In this document: piece after piece, positions 26,093 through 35,021 of the stretch
How positions within the stretch are numbered: position 1 is the stretch's first letter
How the letters are laid out: each line of letters starts with the position of its first letter
NCBI RefSeq assembly: GCF_003855255.1
Contig: NZ_CP034072.1
Coordinates: forward strand, 2,410,430 to 2,474,429
Source: Mycolicibacterium nivoides
GTDB lineage: Bacteria; Actinomycetota; Actinomycetes; Mycobacteriales; Mycobacteriaceae
Direction of reading: 5' to 3'
DNA length: 64,000 nt
Made by a program: the position numbers and the translations under genes
Notes under the pieces: model-generated
The model's input: only the letters and a program-made list of their open reading frames with translations
Databases searched by the model: none
Told to the model about the DNA's origin: nothing

Positions 26093-26887
26093 TCAGTGCG
26101 CTGTCATGCGGATACCGATGGCCGTGACGACCACATTGATGACGAACAGGGCCATGAAGGCGTACACCACGGTCTCGTTCACCGCGTTACCCACTGCCTT
26201 GGCTCCACCGCCGCTGATGGTCAGCCCGCGGTAGCAGGCCACAAGCCCGGCGATCAACCCGAACAGCGCGGCCTTGACGCAGGAGATGATCACCTCGGGC
26301 ACCCCGGTCAGCAGCGTGATGCCGGCCGCGAACGCACCCGGGTTCACGTCCTGGATGAACACCGAGAACACATAGCCGCCCAGGATGCCGATGATCACCA
26401 CCAGACTGTTCAGCAGCAGCGCGACCAGTCCTGAGGCCAGCATCCGCGGGGTCACCAGGCGCTGGATCGGGTTGATACCCAGCACCTCCATCGCGTCGAT
26501 CTCTTCGCGGATGGTGCGGGATCCCAGATCCGCGCACATCGCGGTCGCCCCGGCCCCGGCCACGATCAGCACCGTGACCATCGGACCCAGCTGGGTCACG
26601 GCGCCGAACGCCGCACCCGCACCCGACAGGTCGGCCGCACCCAACTCCCGAAGCAGGATGTTCAACGTGAACGAGACCAGCACCGTGAACGGGATCGCCA
26701 CCAGCAACGTCGGGGCCATCGACACCCGCGCCACGAACCAGCACTGCTCCAGAAACTCCCGTCCCTGGAACGGCCGCTTGAAAATGAACCGGATCGCATC
26801 CAACGACATCGCGAACAACGCACCCACAGCCTGCATCGGACCCGACAGGTTGCGTAGCGATACTCCGGTCGACCACTTATCCGCCAT
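26093..26887 (-). CDS. YrbEA-type MCE permease (MlaE family)
   Basis: 264 residues from ATG at 26887, chosen for AGGAG 7 nt upstream and because the 22 extra residues of the longer frame are not YrbE-like. MlaE core: GAGATAMCADLGSRTIREEI then DAMEVLGINPIQRLVTPRML. It is the first gene of the mce operon and would pair with YrbEB to form the inner-membrane channel. The 570-nt region upstream is the operon promoter side. Confidence 0.93.
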   Translation of the reverse strand: MADKWSTGVSLRNLSGPMQAVGALFAMSLDAIRFIFKRPFQGREFLEQCWFVARVSMAPTLLVAIPFTVLVSFTLNILLRELGAADLSGAGAAFGAVTQLGPMVTVLIVAGAGATAMCADLGSRTIREEIDAMEVLGINPIQRLVTPRMLASGLVALLLNSLVVIIGILGGYVFSVFIQDVNPGAFAAGITLLTGVPEVIISCVKAALFGLIAGLVACYRGLTISGGGAKAVGNAVNETVVYAFMALFVINVVVTAIGIRMTAH

Positions 26888-27457
26888 GATCACTCCTGTC
26901 CTGGCTGATGGCTGCCGACACCCCAGTCGGTGCGCCGATGTTAGGTGCTGCACCGCACCGGCGCTCGAATAGCTCTACTACATACGGTGCGGCCGTCGGC
27001 CCCAACGGGCTCATGCCGCAACCTCTGACCCGGAACGTGCCAACCGGCCGGTCGGGTGCCCGATGTTCACCGAATCCAACTGGGACGCAATGTCATTCAT
27101 TTGCACGTCGATTCGCGAACCGGATGGCTCGACCACGAGCGGCAAATGCGGAGTGCGCTGCAACATCTGACGCACCTCCCGCTTTCGCTGGGTTCTCTTC
27201 GCTTCACCGGACTTACCGGTGACGCCGGACAGACTTGCCCCACGACCGCCCCCCGACCGCCTGATGCTATCGGACGGGGCATCTGTCGCGAGGGCAAATA
27301 ACTCAGAACTTGCTCGGGTAGTTGACAATTGGGGCTGGACGCTCGGCAGCCCGCCGCGCAGTTGCACGAGACTGCCGTTCTTGTCGTGGGACACGATGGC
27401 AGCCGCCCACGACAGACGGGTTCCGATGGTGGTGTTGAAGGGCATTGCGACGGCGGC
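26888..27457. other. Upstream region of mce operon with a doubtful open frame
   Basis: 570 bases between the CoA-transferase stop and YrbEA. A leftward frame (27445-27011, 144 codons) is open and begins only 13 nt after the CoA-transferase stop. It has no ribosome binding site, strong GC3 bias only in its first 40 codons, and no recognisable domain, so it may be the remnant of a gene. The AT-rich stretch 27285-27340 and the patch 26960-26985 are the likeliest promoter positions. A short dyad GGTGC-t-GCACC lies at 26944-26954. No GAGAAT dyad is present here. Confidence 0.35.
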
Positions 27458-28672
27458 CTAGGTGACGGCGCCGGCGGTCTTGAGTTCGATGATGCGATCC
27501 CAGTCCAGGCCGAGTTCGCCCAGGATGTCGTCGGTCTGTTCGGCGAACCCCGGCGCCGGCCCGGTGTTCGGCGCCGTGACGTCGAATTGCACTGGGTTGG
27601 CGACCAACTCGAGTTCACCGGCCCGCACCAGGTACTCGTTGGCCCGGATCTGGGCGTCCTGCGCCGCCTGGAGGGTGTCCTGCACCGGAGCCCACGGACC
27701 GGCCAGCGTGGTGAATCGCTCGCTCCACTCTGGCAAAGTCCGCTTCTTCATCGCCTCGGTGAGGATCTCGACCGCTTCCGGTGTGTGCTCGGCGAACGAT
27801 TCGGCAGTCGCGAACCTCGGGTCGTCGATGTAGCCCTCCAGGTCCATGTGCCGGCAGACGTCGGCCCAGAACTTGGTCGGCTGCATCATCACGAACGAGA
27901 TGTAACGGTCGTCCGCGGTGCCGTACAACCCGACGAGCGGGTTGATCGGCGACCCGTGCACGCCAGGTGGCGGTGTCACCATCAGTTGGTTCAAGTGCTG
28001 GGTGAGCGCCACGGTGTGGCCCATCGACCACAGGCCGCTGCCCAGGAGCGATACGTCCACTACCGACGGCTCACCGGTGCGCTCCCGCTTGAACAAGGCC
28101 GCGGCGATGCCGCCGGCCAGGTTGGTGCCCGAGATGGTGTCGCCGTAGGCAGGCCCGGGTGGGGCGATCATGCCCTCCATCCCGGCCGGCGTGATCGTCG
28201 CGGCGGTGCCGGCCCGGCACCAGAACGCGGTCATGTCATAGCCACCCTTGACCGACTCCTCGCCGCGGGGGCCGAGAGCGCTACCGCGGGCGTAGATGAT
28301 CTTCGGGTTCACCGCTCGGATGTCGTCGACGTCGATACCGAACTTCTGCCGGTGCCCGGGCAGGAAACTGGTGAGGAACACATCGGCCTTTTTCGCCAGT
28401 TCGAGCAGGATCTCGCGCCCTTCGGGCACCGACATGTCCAGCCCGATGCTGCGCTTGCCGCGGTTGGCGTGCTCGATGTTCGGGTTGGGATCGCCCTCGA
28501 CGCGTAGCGGCCCGGTCTGACGCAGCCCGCGTTGCGGGTCGCCGGTGACGGCATGCTCGACCTTGATGACGTCGGCACCCCACTCCCCCAGCACGGCCCC
28601 GGCCGAGGGGACGAAGCCGTACATCGCGACCTCGAGGATGCGGACTCCCTGCAACGGCCCGTCGGCGCTCAT
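27458..28672 (-). CDS. CaiB/BaiF-type CoA-transferase (family III)
   Basis: 404 residues. The N-terminus LQGVRILEVAMYGFVPSAGA with VLGEWGADVIKVEH is diagnostic of family III CoA-transferases. NRGKRSIGLDM is also conserved. The catalytic Asp is most likely Asp168 in PPGPAYGDTISG, aligned with the GDSxxG of formyl-CoA transferase. Could transfer CoA from succinyl- or acetyl-CoA to a catabolic acid, or act as an acyl-CoA racemase. It overlaps the aldehyde dehydrogenase by 4 nt (ATGA), suggesting a route aldehyde to acid to acyl-CoA. Confidence 0.87.
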   Translation of the reverse strand: MSADGPLQGVRILEVAMYGFVPSAGAVLGEWGADVIKVEHAVTGDPQRGLRQTGPLRVEGDPNPNIEHANRGKRSIGLDMSVPEGREILLELAKKADVFLTSFLPGHRQKFGIDVDDIRAVNPKIIYARGSALGPRGEESVKGGYDMTAFWCRAGTAATITPAGMEGMIAPPGPAYGDTISGTNLAGGIAAALFKRERTGEPSVVDVSLLGSGLWSMGHTVALTQHLNQLMVTPPPGVHGSPINPLVGLYGTADDRYISFVMMQPTKFWADVCRHMDLEGYIDDPRFATAESFAEHTPEAVEILTEAMKKRTLPEWSERFTTLAGPWAPVQDTLQAAQDAQIRANEYLVRAGELELVANPVQFDVTAPNTGPAPGFAEQTDDILGELGLDWDRIIELKTAGAVT

Positions 28673-30147
28673 GACAGCACCCGGGCGAACGTCTTGGATT
28701 CCATGAACTCCTCGAGTCCCGCGGTGCCCATCTCCCGGCCGATGCCGGACTGCTTGTACCCGCCGAACGGACTGTCGGGACTGAAGTAGTTGCCGCCGTT
28801 GATCGAGAAGGTGCCCGTCCGGATCCGCCGGGCCACGCCCAGCGCGCGGTCCTCGCTGCCGAACACCGCTCCGGACAGCCCGTAGATCGAGTTGTTGGCG
28901 ATGCGCACCGCGTCGTCGTCATCTTCGTAGGCGATGACGGCCAGTACCGGTCCGAAGACCTCCTCCTGGGCGATCTCGCTGTCGGGGTCGACATCAGCCA
29001 GCAGCGTCGGGGTGTAGAAGAAGCCGGGGTCGACCTTCTCGCCGCCGGTGACCAGGGTCGCGCCGGCCTCGACGGCGCGCTTGACCATGCCGTCGACCTT
29101 GTCGCGCTGCTTCTCACTGATCAGCGGCCCCATGTACGTCTTGGGATCGGTCGGATTTCCAAACCGCACGTGGCCGAAGTTGTCCTTGATCAGCTCGACG
29201 ATTTCGTCCTTGTGCTTCGCGGGCACCAGCAGCCTCGAGGTCAGCGCGCAGCCCTGACCGGCGTGGGTGACCATGCTGAAGGCCGAGAACAGTGCGGCGG
29301 TGTTGAAGTCGGCGTCGTCGAGGACGATCGCGGCCGACTTGCCGCCGAGTTCCAGGAACACCTTCTTCAAGGTCTCGCTGGCCGCGGCCATGATGCGCCG
29401 GCCGGTGGGCGTGGAACCGGTGAAGGTGACCATGTCGACGTCGGGACTCGTGGTCAGCACCGCACCCACCTCCGGGTCGGCGCCCGACAGCACGTTCACG
29501 ACGCCGGCCGGAATGTCGGTGTGGTTCGCGATCAGCTCGCCGAGCGCGAGCGTGATCAACGGGGTGTCCGGAGCGGACTTGAGTACGACGGTGCAGCCGG
29601 CAGCCAGCGCCGGAGCGAGCTTGGCGAGGGCCAGCTGATTCGGATAGTTGTAGGCGATGATCGCGGCCACCACGCCGCCCGCTTCCTTCTCCACCCACCG
29701 GTGGTGCTGCATGCCGCGGCTCTCGATGTTTCCGAGATCTTCGGTCAGCGGGTAGGTCTTGAGCAGCTCGGCGTAGTACCGCACGATGTCGATCGGACCG
29801 TCCAGTTGCGCACCGGCGCACAGCGCCGCGGTCGCGCCCACCTCCGTGGTGGTCAGGGCGGCCAGCTCCTCACGATGCTCTGTCAGCGCCTGGTGCAGTT
29901 GCTCCAGGCAATGGATCCGCAGTTCGGTGTTGGTGGACCAGTCGGTGTTGTCGAATGCCTGCCTGGCCGCGGCGACCGCAGCCTCGGCATCGGCGACCGT
30001 GGCGTCCGGCGCGTAGCCGAACACCTCACCGGTAGCTGGATTGACGGAAGGAAACGTCCGCGGCGTCTCGCGCAGCTCTCCGCCGATCAACAACTTCCGG
30101 TCAGCCCGCTGTTCTTGCGCGATGGTCGGCGCTTCCTGCTGCATCAT
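28669..30147 (-). CDS. NAD(P)-dependent aldehyde dehydrogenase
   Basis: 492 residues. Rossmann signature VTFTGSTPTGRRIM, catalytic Glu in FLELGGKSAAIV (about 266), catalytic Cys300 in AGQGCALTSRLLVP, and a C-terminal PFGGYKQSGIGREMG. Oxidises an aldehyde, plausibly the P450- or alcohol-derived intermediate, to the acid used by the CoA-transferase downstream. It is first gene of a two-gene leftward unit, divergent from the SDR at 30411, with an operator at 30184-30202. Confidence 0.9.
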   Translation of the reverse strand: MMQQEAPTIAQEQRADRKLLIGGELRETPRTFPSVNPATGEVFGYAPDATVADAEAAVAAARQAFDNTDWSTNTELRIHCLEQLHQALTEHREELAALTTTEVGATAALCAGAQLDGPIDIVRYYAELLKTYPLTEDLGNIESRGMQHHRWVEKEAGGVVAAIIAYNYPNQLALAKLAPALAAGCTVVLKSAPDTPLITLALGELIANHTDIPAGVVNVLSGADPEVGAVLTTSPDVDMVTFTGSTPTGRRIMAAASETLKKVFLELGGKSAAIVLDDADFNTAALFSAFSMVTHAGQGCALTSRLLVPAKHKDEIVELIKDNFGHVRFGNPTDPKTYMGPLISEKQRDKVDGMVKRAVEAGATLVTGGEKVDPGFFYTPTLLADVDPDSEIAQEEVFGPVLAVIAYEDDDDAVRIANNSIYGLSGAVFGSEDRALGVARRIRTGTFSINGGNYFSPDSPFGGYKQSGIGREMGTAGLEEFMESKTFARVLS

Positions 30148-30183
30148 CCTCCTCAGGCGATTCCCTACTGTGATGGAAACTGC

Positions 30184-30202
30184 ATTCTCATCACCGGCGA
30201 AT
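30184..30202. promoter_or_regulatory. ATTCTC-N7-GCGAAT operator upstream of aldehyde dehydrogenase
   Basis: ATTCTCatcaccgGCGAAT, one arm mismatch, 37 nt before the leftward start. The spacer begins atca as at 10124. A second looser pair, ATTCGC and GAGAAC (30208-30224), follows with a 5-nt spacer. Confidence 0.5.
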
Positions 30203-30338
30203 CATACATTCGCTCGATGAGAACTCAAGTGAAAGCTAGATCAGCTAGTCATGCCCCATTCGCTGCAGATCCGCCATCCGCGCAGGCGGCGCGCTGGTTG
30301 CACTCAGATCTTGCGGTGCACACCGCTCCGAGAGTACG

Positions 30339-30357
30339 GTTCTCATAATCGGAAGGA
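30339..30357. promoter_or_regulatory. GTTCTC half-site upstream of SDR-ferredoxin-P450 operon
   Basis: GTTCTC followed at the correct 7-nt spacing by only a poor right arm (GAAGGA). It lies 54 nt before the SDR start at 30411, the normal distance for this operator set. I rate it as a degenerate site. Confidence 0.3.
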
Positions 30358-30410
30358 TGATTCTTGACCCCTGAGAAAGCCCGGCTTCGCCCGGCGGCCG
30401 GAGAACTGTC

Positions 30411-31112
30411 ATGAAGAATGCCGTTGTCACCGGAGGAGGTTCGGGCATCGGGGCAGCCATTGTCGCCCGGTTGCGCGCCGACGGCCTCAACGTCGCGATA
30501 CTCGACCTGCAGCCATCGGATGACGATTTCGCGCATGTCGCGGATGTGACCGACCGCGCAGCTGTCGACACCGCACTCAATGCGGTTCGGGCCCAACTCG
30601 GCCCGATCTCGGTGCTGGTCAACGCCGCCGGCCTGGACTGCTTCAAGCGCTTCAGCGATGTCTCGTTCGAGAAGTGGCAGCAGATCATCGACGTCAACCT
30701 CAATGGCGTATTCCACTGCATCCAGGCAGCACTGCCAGACATGCTCGAGGCCGGCTGGGGTCGCATCGTCAACATCTCGTCGTCGAGCACGCATTCGGGC
30801 CAGCCCTTCATGTCGCCCTATGTCGCGGCCAAGTCCGCGGTGAACGGCCTGACGAAGAGCCTGGCGCTGGAACTGGGCCCCAGCGGCATCACGGTCAATG
30901 CCGTGCCGCCGGGCTTCATCGACACGCCCATGCTGCGCAAGGCCGAAGGCAAGGGCTTCCTCGGGGACACCGACAGGCAGATCGAGCAGACCCCGGTGCG
31001 GCGCATGGGCAAGCCGGAAGACATCGCCGCCGCCTGCGCCTTCTTCGTCTCCGACGAGGCGAGCTACATCACCGGCCAGATCCTCGGCGTCAACGGCGGC
31101 CGTAACACCTGA
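30411..31112 (+). CDS. Short-chain dehydrogenase/reductase (classical)
   Basis: 233 residues. Cofactor motif TGGGSGIG (7-14), structural NAAG (71-74), catalytic Ser about 124, Tyr137-x3-Lys141, and PGFIDTPM. All catalytic residues are intact. The family oxidises or reduces hydroxyl or keto groups on steroids and 3-hydroxyacyl-CoAs (FabG-like). It is the first gene of a rightward operon SDR-SDR-ferredoxin-P450 (30411-33688) with gaps of 45, 34 and 31 nt. Confidence 0.87.
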   Translation: MKNAVVTGGGSGIGAAIVARLRADGLNVAILDLQPSDDDFAHVADVTDRAAVDTALNAVRAQLGPISVLVNAAGLDCFKRFSDVSFEKWQQIIDVNLNGVFHCIQAALPDMLEAGWGRIVNISSSSTHSGQPFMSPYVAAKSAVNGLTKSLALELGPSGITVNAVPPGFIDTPMLRKAEGKGFLGDTDRQIEQTPVRRMGKPEDIAAACAFFVSDEASYITGQILGVNGGRNT

Positions 31113-31157
31113 CGCGCACGCGGCGCACCCGAAACATCATCAGCGAAAGGAACAAAC

Positions 31158-32033
31158 GTGGGAAACAGCGCAGAAGGCCGGGTTGCCGGGAAAGTCGCAT
31201 TCATCACCGGCGCGGCACGTGGTCAGGGGCGCAGCCATGCAATCCGGCTGGCCGAAGAGGGCGCCGACATCATCGCGGTCGACATCTGTAAGAACTACGA
31301 CACCGTCGGCTACCCGATGGCGACGGCAGAAGACCTCGAGGAGACCAAGAACTACGTCGAGAAGACCGGTCGGCGCATCGTCACCGCCCAGGCCGACGTC
31401 CGCAACGAGGCCGAACTGCGTAGCGCGCTGGAATCGGGACTCGCGGAGTTCGGCAAGCTCGACATCGTCGTGGCGCAGGCCGGCATCGCCGCGATGAAGG
31501 GGCAGCCCGCGATGCAGGCCTGGACCGACGGCATCAACACCAACTTCGTGGGCACCATCAACGCCATCCAGGTCGCGCTTCCGCACCTCAAGGAGGGCGC
31601 TTCGATCATCGCGACCGCATCGGCCGCCGCGCTGATGGACGCCCACAACAAGCCCAACCCTGGCGCCGATCCCGGCGGCATGGGCTACATGATCTCCAAG
31701 CGCCTCATCTCCGAGTACGTGCATGCACTCGCCACCGAGCTGGCGGTGCGCGGCATCCGCGCCAACGTCATCCACCCCACCAACTGCAACACCAACATGT
31801 TGCAGAGCGAGCCGATGTACCGCTCGTTCCGGCCGGATCTGGAGAACCCGACGCGCGCCGACGCCGAACCGGTTTTCGGTGTGCAGCAGGCGATGAAGGT
31901 CAACTTCATCGAGCCCGAGGACATCAGCAACGCGGTGTTGTGGCTGGCTTCCGAGGAGTCACGCTTCGTCACCGGCATGCAGCTGCGGGTCGATGCCGGC
32001 GGCTACCTCAAGTGGTACGACTACCACGTGTGA
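31158..32033 (+). CDS. Mycofactocin-type SDR oxidoreductase
   Basis: 291 residues. TGAARGQGRSHAIRLAEEGA (17-36) followed by AVDICKNYDTVGYPMATAED, a lengthened loop with the D-I-C pattern of mycofactocin-dependent SDRs (TIGR03971), which hold NAD as a non-exchangeable cofactor and pass electrons to mycofactocin. The catalytic pair Tyr177-x3-Lys181 is present, with PTNCNTNMLQ and a C-terminal VDAGGYLKWYDYHV. Alcohol oxidation is the usual role. A close relative lies at 35166. The mycofactocin synthesis genes are not in this window. Confidence 0.87.
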   Translation: MGNSAEGRVAGKVAFITGAARGQGRSHAIRLAEEGADIIAVDICKNYDTVGYPMATAEDLEETKNYVEKTGRRIVTAQADVRNEAELRSALESGLAEFGKLDIVVAQAGIAAMKGQPAMQAWTDGINTNFVGTINAIQVALPHLKEGASIIATASAAALMDAHNKPNPGADPGGMGYMISKRLISEYVHALATELAVRGIRANVIHPTNCNTNMLQSEPMYRSFRPDLENPTRADAEPVFGVQQAMKVNFIEPEDISNAVLWLASEESRFVTGMQLRVDAGGYLKWYDYHV

Positions 32034-32067
32034 TGCCGTACCCACTGATTGGAAAGGAGTTGTCGTA

Positions 32068-32262
32068 GTGAAGGTTTCGGTCGATGCCAGTCGCTGCCAG
32101 GGCCACACCCTGTGCTCGATGATCGCGCCCGACTCGTTCGTCCTCGACGACGTCGACGGTCACGCGTCACCGGTTTCCGATGTGGTGCCGGCAGATCAGG
32201 CGGACGCGGTGCGCGAGGCCGCGCACTCCTGCCCCGAGCAAGCCATCGTCATCGAAGATTGA
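32068..32262 (+). CDS. Ferredoxin, [3Fe-4S]-type, P450 partner
   Basis: 64 residues from GTG at 32068 (AAGGAG upstream). Cys10-x2-His13-x2-Cys16 and Cys55-Pro: the CxxHxxC...CP pattern of small mycobacterial ferredoxins, in which the missing second Cys favours a [3Fe-4S] cluster. It lies 31 nt upstream of the P450 at 32294 and is very probably its electron donor. The longer in-frame extension overlaps the SDR and is rejected. Confidence 0.88.
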   Translation: MKVSVDASRCQGHTLCSMIAPDSFVLDDVDGHASPVSDVVPADQADAVREAAHSCPEQAIVIED

Positions 32263-32293
32263 CGCAGACCGAAAGGCCAAGGGAGACAACGCC

Positions 32294-33688
32294 GTGAGTG
32301 TCGACAGCGATGAGCCGCGTGCGCGAAGAGCAGAACGCGATGTCACGACCGACGACGACCGTAAAAAGAACAACTATCACTTCGACCGGCACACCCCGGA
32401 ATATCGGGAGCAGTTCGAGAAGATCACCGAGGAGATGCAGTCCAAGTGCCCGATGGCGTGGACTGACGCCTACAACGGGCACTGGGTCGCAGCGGACAGC
32501 AAGCACGTTTTCGAGCTGGCCCGCTGCCCGGTGGTCTCCAACCACCACGACATCAGCGGTGAAACGCCCTACCAGGGCATCACCATTCCCAAGGCCAGCC
32601 GCGCCACCGTGGTGCGTGGCGGCATCCTGGAGATGGACGAGCCGGAGCACAGCGCCTATCGCGGCGCGCTGAACCCGTACCTGTCGCCCGCCGCCATCAA
32701 GCGGTGGGAACCGTTCGTCGACGAAATCACGCGCGCCGCCCTGGACGAGCACATCGAGTCCGGCCGCATAGATTTCGTCGAGCATCTGGCCAACGTCGTT
32801 CCCGCCGTGTTCACCCTCGCGATGATGGGTATCGAACTCAAGAAGTGGAACGTCTACAGCGAGCCGACGCACGCGTCGGTGTACACCCCCGAGCACTCCC
32901 CCGATCGCGAGAAGATCAACGAGCAGCATCGCGAGATGGGCATCGACATCATCAACAACATGATGGAGATCCGGGAGAATCCACGCCCTGGGCTGGTGAA
33001 CGCGATGCTGCAGTTGCGGATCGACGGTGAGCCGGCCCCCGACATGGAGATCCTCGGCAACCTCGGTCTGGTCATCGGCGGCGGTTTCGACACCACCACG
33101 GCCCTCACCGCGCACGCCCTGGAGTGGCTCGGCGAACATCCGGACGAGCGCGAGCGGCTGTCCCGTGAACGCGACAGCCTGCTGCATCCCGCCACGGAGG
33201 AGTTCCTGCGGTTCTTCACCCCGGCGCCTGGTGACGGCCGGACCTTCTCCGAAGACGTCGAGGTCGAAGGCCAGCAGTTCAAGCAGTACGAGCGGCTGTG
33301 GCTGTCCTGGGCGATGGCCAACCGCGATCCGTCGGTGTTCGACCAGCCCAACGAGGTCATCCTGGATCGCAAGGGCAATCGGCATTTCAGCTTCGGCATC
33401 GGTGTGCACCGCTGCGTCGGTTCGAATGTGGCCCGCACGGTGTTCAAGTCGATGCTCACCGCCGTCCTCGATCGGATGCCGGACTATGTCTGCGACCCCG
33501 AGGGCGCGGTTCACTACGACACCATCGGCGTCATCCAAGGCATGCGCAACCTTCCGGCCACGTTCACGCCGAGCAAGCCACTTGGTCCGGGTCTGGACGA
33601 GACGCTGGAGAAACTGCAGCGCATCTGCGTCGAGCAGGAACTCGCCCGACCGATCACCGAGCGCAAGGAGCGCGCGGTCATCGACTGA
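32294..33688 (+). CDS. Cytochrome P450
   Basis: 464 residues from GTG at 32294 (GGGAG upstream). I-helix GGGFDTTTAL (about 270), K-helix EEFLRFF in ExxR form, heme loop FSFGIGVHRCVGSNVAR with Cys374. It has an N-terminal extension (about 30 hydrophilic residues) and a longer C-terminal tail than the other three P450s here and belongs to a different family. Last gene of the SDR-SDR-ferredoxin-P450 operon. The substrate is unknown. Confidence 0.9.
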   Translation: MSVDSDEPRARRAERDVTTDDDRKKNNYHFDRHTPEYREQFEKITEEMQSKCPMAWTDAYNGHWVAADSKHVFELARCPVVSNHHDISGETPYQGITIPKASRATVVRGGILEMDEPEHSAYRGALNPYLSPAAIKRWEPFVDEITRAALDEHIESGRIDFVEHLANVVPAVFTLAMMGIELKKWNVYSEPTHASVYTPEHSPDREKINEQHREMGIDIINNMMEIRENPRPGLVNAMLQLRIDGEPAPDMEILGNLGLVIGGGFDTTTALTAHALEWLGEHPDERERLSRERDSLLHPATEEFLRFFTPAPGDGRTFSEDVEVEGQQFKQYERLWLSWAMANRDPSVFDQPNEVILDRKGNRHFSFGIGVHRCVGSNVARTVFKSMLTAVLDRMPDYVCDPEGAVHYDTIGVIQGMRNLPATFTPSKPLGPGLDETLEKLQRICVEQELARPITERKERAVID

Positions 33689-33703
33689 GGCCGGTTTTGT
33701 GAG

Positions 33704-33778
33704 GACGCCTTGTACGTCTGCCGCCTGTTAACCTCGAATGAGGTCGGGTCCGGCAAACGTGCAAGGCGTCGCCTTTTT
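33704..33778 (+). terminator. Large structured element: P450 terminator or leader of haemophore gene
   Basis: GACGCCTTGTACGT (33704) pairs with ACGTGCAAGGCGTC (33757) over a 39-nt loop that itself holds a small hairpin (ACCTC/GAGGT). The stem is followed by a T-tract at 33774-33778. It lies 15 nt past the P450 stop and 28 nt before the next start. A terminator is the simplest reading, but the long loop also fits a leader attenuator. Confidence 0.55.
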
Positions 33779-33805
33779 GGGCGAACAACATGGGGGTTCC
33801 AACAG

Positions 33806-34153
33806 GTGATCAAGTCTTCTTTCAAGTACATCGCGGCCGCCCTCGGTGGGTTCGCCGTGGCGGTTCCGCTGACTGTGCTCTCTTCGGGGTTGGCATCCGC
33901 CCAGCCCGATTTCAGTGGCGTGGTCAACACGACATGTAGCTACGAGCAGGTGATGGCGGCGCTCAACGCTCAGCGTCCCGACCTGGCCCAGCAGTTCAAC
34001 GCTTCCCCGTTCGCCCAGGGCGCGTTGCGCAACTTCCTGGCCTCGGGGCCCGCCCAGCGTCAGCAGACGGTGGCCCAACTGCAGGCCAGCCCGGCCGCTC
34101 AGGAGTACTTCGGGCCGATCAACTCGATCGCGGGCAGCTGCAACAACTACTGA
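33806..34153 (+). CDS. Haemophore-related secreted protein
   Basis: 115 residues from GTG at 33806. Signal peptide KSSFKYIAAALGGFAVAVPL with cleavage after ASA (about residue 32). The mature helical domain runs DFSGVVNTTCSYEQVMAALN, QRPDLAQQFNASPFAQGALR, FLASGPAQRQQTVAQLQ, and ends IAGSCNNY. Two Cys bracket the domain. This matches the mycobacterial heme-binding haemophore family (Rv0203-type fold). Whether this member binds heme or another hydrophobic ligand is unknown. Confidence 0.75.
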   Translation: MIKSSFKYIAAALGGFAVAVPLTVLSSGLASAQPDFSGVVNTTCSYEQVMAALNAQRPDLAQQFNASPFAQGALRNFLASGPAQRQQTVAQLQASPAAQEYFGPINSIAGSCNNY

Positions 34154-34166
34154 TCTTTCCCGCGTT

Positions 34167-34212
34167 GTCACGCTGGAGCGGCGCCGGATCTCGACCGCCA
34201 CTCCAGCGTGAC
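34167..34212. terminator. Bidirectional hairpin terminator
   Basis: GTCACGCTGGAGCGGC pairs with GCCACTCCAGCGTGAC: 16 bp with one wobble and a 14-nt loop, between convergent stops at 34153 and 34242. Confidence 0.75.
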
Positions 34213-34241
34213 ATTTGCGCACCCTGACAAGCGCCGGCCGG

Positions 34242-35021
34242 CTATTTCGGCTGATTCGGCACTCCGGGGAACAACTGCTCGGTCGGCCCCACGGTCACCC
34301 ACCCGCCCAGTTTGGTGACCAAGTGCGGCGCGAAGACCGAGGCGTAGACCGCGTGCCCGACCACGATCACGGCGATCACCGACAGCACTGCCGACTGCAG
34401 CCGCGTCTTGGAGATCTTGTCGGCCCACATCTCGATCACGTTGCGGCCCTCGGCGTCGGTCCGGCCCAGCAGGTAGGTGAACACCATCATCTGCACACCC
34501 ATCGCGATGGCGTCGTAGATCGGGTACTGGTGTTTGGTCCCCTCCCACAGGCCCAGCCCCTCGATCACGTAGCCGTAGTAGAACAGGCCGAGCCGCGCGC
34601 CGATGATCGCATTGAAGAACAAGGCCCAGCAGAAGCCGACCACGAATCCCACCAGCAACAGCGTCTGCGGCCGCCGCCAGTTCCACTTCCCGGCTGCCCA
34701 CCGCCCGAGTGCGGCACCGATGATCGCCGGCAACACGAAGTAACCCATGTAGCCGACGGGTACCGCCGAGGGGAGCCCTCCCCACGTCATGTTGAGCGGC
34801 CACCACGATGGCATCCGCGGCAGCGCGGGCGGAAACTGTGCGTACATCGCCCAGTCGTAGGGCGCTTCGATCCAGGAGAACGAGAGCGCCGAGATGCAGA
34901 GCAACAGCAGCGGATGCAGACGCCCGCGCCGGTAACTCAGATAGATCCCGACCGCCAGGAAACCCAGGCCGGTGATGTACGCGAAGGCCACCCCGGCTTT
35001 GATCAGGAAGTCGACGCTCAC
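34242..35021 (-). CDS. AveC-like membrane protein (spirocyclase AveC family)
   Basis: 259 residues with about seven transmembrane helices. Conserved-looking polar segments are SWIEAPYDWAMYAQFPPALP, WWPLNMTWGGLPSAVPVGYM and GLGLWEGTKHQYPIYDAIAM. The general plan matches AveC-type proteins. AveC of Streptomyces avermitilis acts on the spiroketal of avermectin, but actinobacterial catabolic homologues have no proven reaction. A second, longer homologue lies at 41365. Start is GTG at 35021, overlapping the stop of the tiny membrane ORF by GTGA. Confidence 0.65.
   Translation of the reverse strand: MSVDFLIKAGVAFAYITGLGFLAVGIYLSYRRGRLHPLLLLCISALSFSWIEAPYDWAMYAQFPPALPRMPSWWPLNMTWGGLPSAVPVGYMGYFVLPAIIGAALGRWAAGKWNWRRPQTLLLVGFVVGFCWALFFNAIIGARLGLFYYGYVIEGLGLWEGTKHQYPIYDAIAMGVQMMVFTYLLGRTDAEGRNVIEMWADKISKTRLQSAVLSVIAVIVVGHAVYASVFAPHLVTKLGGWVTVGPTEQLFPGVPNQPK

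Noticed and set aside
27011..27445. A 144-codon gene upstream of yrbEA
   Set aside because: It has no ribosome binding site, codon bias is lost after 40 codons and there is no domain. It is recorded only as a possible remnant.
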